Of a stretch of DNA of 6,325 bases, positions 5,927 through 6,325 are shown one piece after another. Source of the stretch: DASPXY01 sp038227745 (GTDB taxonomy: Bacteria; Planctomycetota; Planctomycetia; Gemmatales; Gemmataceae); assembly GCA_038227745.1 (NCBI GenBank), contig JBBRPS010000629.1, forward strand, positions 1 through 6,325. The letters are read 5' to 3'. Position numbers and translations under genes: made by a program. Within the stretch, counting starts at the first letter, position 1, and each line of letters starts with the position of its first letter. Under the pieces are notes generated by a model that saw only the letters and a program-made list of their open reading frames with translations, searched no databases and was not told the origin of the DNA.

Positions 5927-6325
5927 TCAGGGTTCGGGTCGTCCCAACCACTGAGCCAGGATCTTCATCTCATCGGGTAACGGGTTTTTCCACAACCACT
6001 CCGGCCGCAACCAGAGCCCCGGCAGCACCTCACTGTACAGGATACCCTTGCGGGGGCGCACCTCGCGATACCTTCCCTCTTTGTTCAGCCGCAGCAGGAT
6101 GACCTTCCCCTCGATCTCATCCACGATCCAGTACTCACGGACGCCCGCCGCCTGGTACTGCCGGCGTTTTTTCTTGTAATCGCGGTCAATGCTCTCGGGG
6201 GAGACGATCTCAATCGCGAGGTCGGGAGGCCCGTCAACGCAGCCCCGCTTTACCAGGTCTGCCCGCTCCTTGCTGACGAAGGCGATGTCCGGTTCCGGCC
6301 CATTGACATCATCGAGCCGAAAGGC
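5927..6325 (-). CDS. Uma2-family (DUF820) PD-(D/E)XK-type protein, N-terminus outside window
   Basis: The last 132 residues of a Uma2-family protein; the start lies beyond the window edge. The family core is clear: EPDIAFVSKE (11-20 of the visible part), GPPDLAIEIVSPES (32-45) with its acidic residues, RDYKKKRRQY (48-57), and GVREYWIVDE (61-70). The tail LPGLWLRPEWLW (101-112) resembles the usual C-terminal strand. Uma2 proteins carry a restriction-endonuclease-like fold. They are greatly expanded in cyanobacteria, Chloroflexota and Planctomycetota, and their biological role is unknown. No partner antitoxin or methylase is visible. Base composition is lower in GC than the DUF1501 gene next to it (a counted 60-base block at 5981-6040 is 63% against 77% at 5521-5580). 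Confidence 0.9.
   Translation of the reverse strand, partial: AFRLDDVNGPEPDIAFVSKERADLVKRGCVDGPPDLAIEIVSPESIDRDYKKKRRQYQAAGVREYWIVDEIEGKVILLRLNKEGRYREVRPRKGILYSEVLPGLWLRPEWLWKNPLPDEMKILAQWLGRPEP

Noticed and set aside
5986..5994. DnaA-box-like TTTTCCACA
   Set aside because: A single site with one mismatch to TTATCCACA, inside the Uma2 coding sequence and far from dnaA. No other boxes are nearby.
3931..6102. Long plus-strand open frames opposite the 152-residue and DUF1501 genes
   Set aside because: DUF1501 motifs on the minus strand are unambiguous. The opposite frames carry no recognisable domain.
1..6325. CRISPR array, IS element, tRNA or rRNA
   Set aside because: I saw no regularly spaced direct repeats, transposase motifs, flanking terminal repeats or conserved RNA gene sequence on either strand.

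Overview
The window is GC-rich (hand-counted 60-base blocks run from about 53% to 88% GC). Every gene I can support lies on the minus strand, so transcription runs from position 6325 towards position 1. The combination of a DUF1501 protein with a Tat-type leader, a Uma2-family nuclease, a creatininase-family hydrolase and a DnaA with an unusual box VII best fits a member of the Planctomycetota or a close relative. This is inference from gene content, not from a marker search.

In transcription order the layout is: (1) the C-terminal part of a Uma2-family (DUF820) PD-(D/E)XK-type protein, truncated by the window edge (6325-5927); (2) a complete DUF1501 protein with a twin-arginine leader (5883-4405), followed by a strong GC-rich hairpin at 4381-4357; (3) a two-gene unit made of an unrecognised 152-residue protein (4332-3874) and a PIN-domain protein (3870-3472) only 3 bases apart; (4) a creatininase-family metallohydrolase (3446-2565) whose stop codon overlaps the GTG start of a GNAT acetyltransferase with a second, degenerate GNAT-like half (2568-1630); (5) a 260-base non-coding gap holding a hairpin next to the GNAT stop, a nested inverted repeat, a plausible sigma70-type promoter and a leader hairpin; (6) dnaA (1369 to beyond position 1), of which 456 codons are visible, lacking only the extreme C-terminus.

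The genes do not form one obvious pathway. The PIN pair looks like a toxin-antitoxin-type or other two-gene PIN module with an unusually large partner. The creatininase and GNAT genes are almost certainly translationally coupled. The DUF1501 gene lacks its customary DUF1549/DUF1553 cytochrome-type partner within the window. dnaA has its own promoter candidate, and neither dnaN nor a cluster of DnaA boxes is visible beside it. The points most worth a second look are the box VII of DnaA, which lacks the usual arginine finger, the 152-residue/PIN pair, and the structured dnaA leader. I see no IS element, CRISPR array, tRNA or rRNA.
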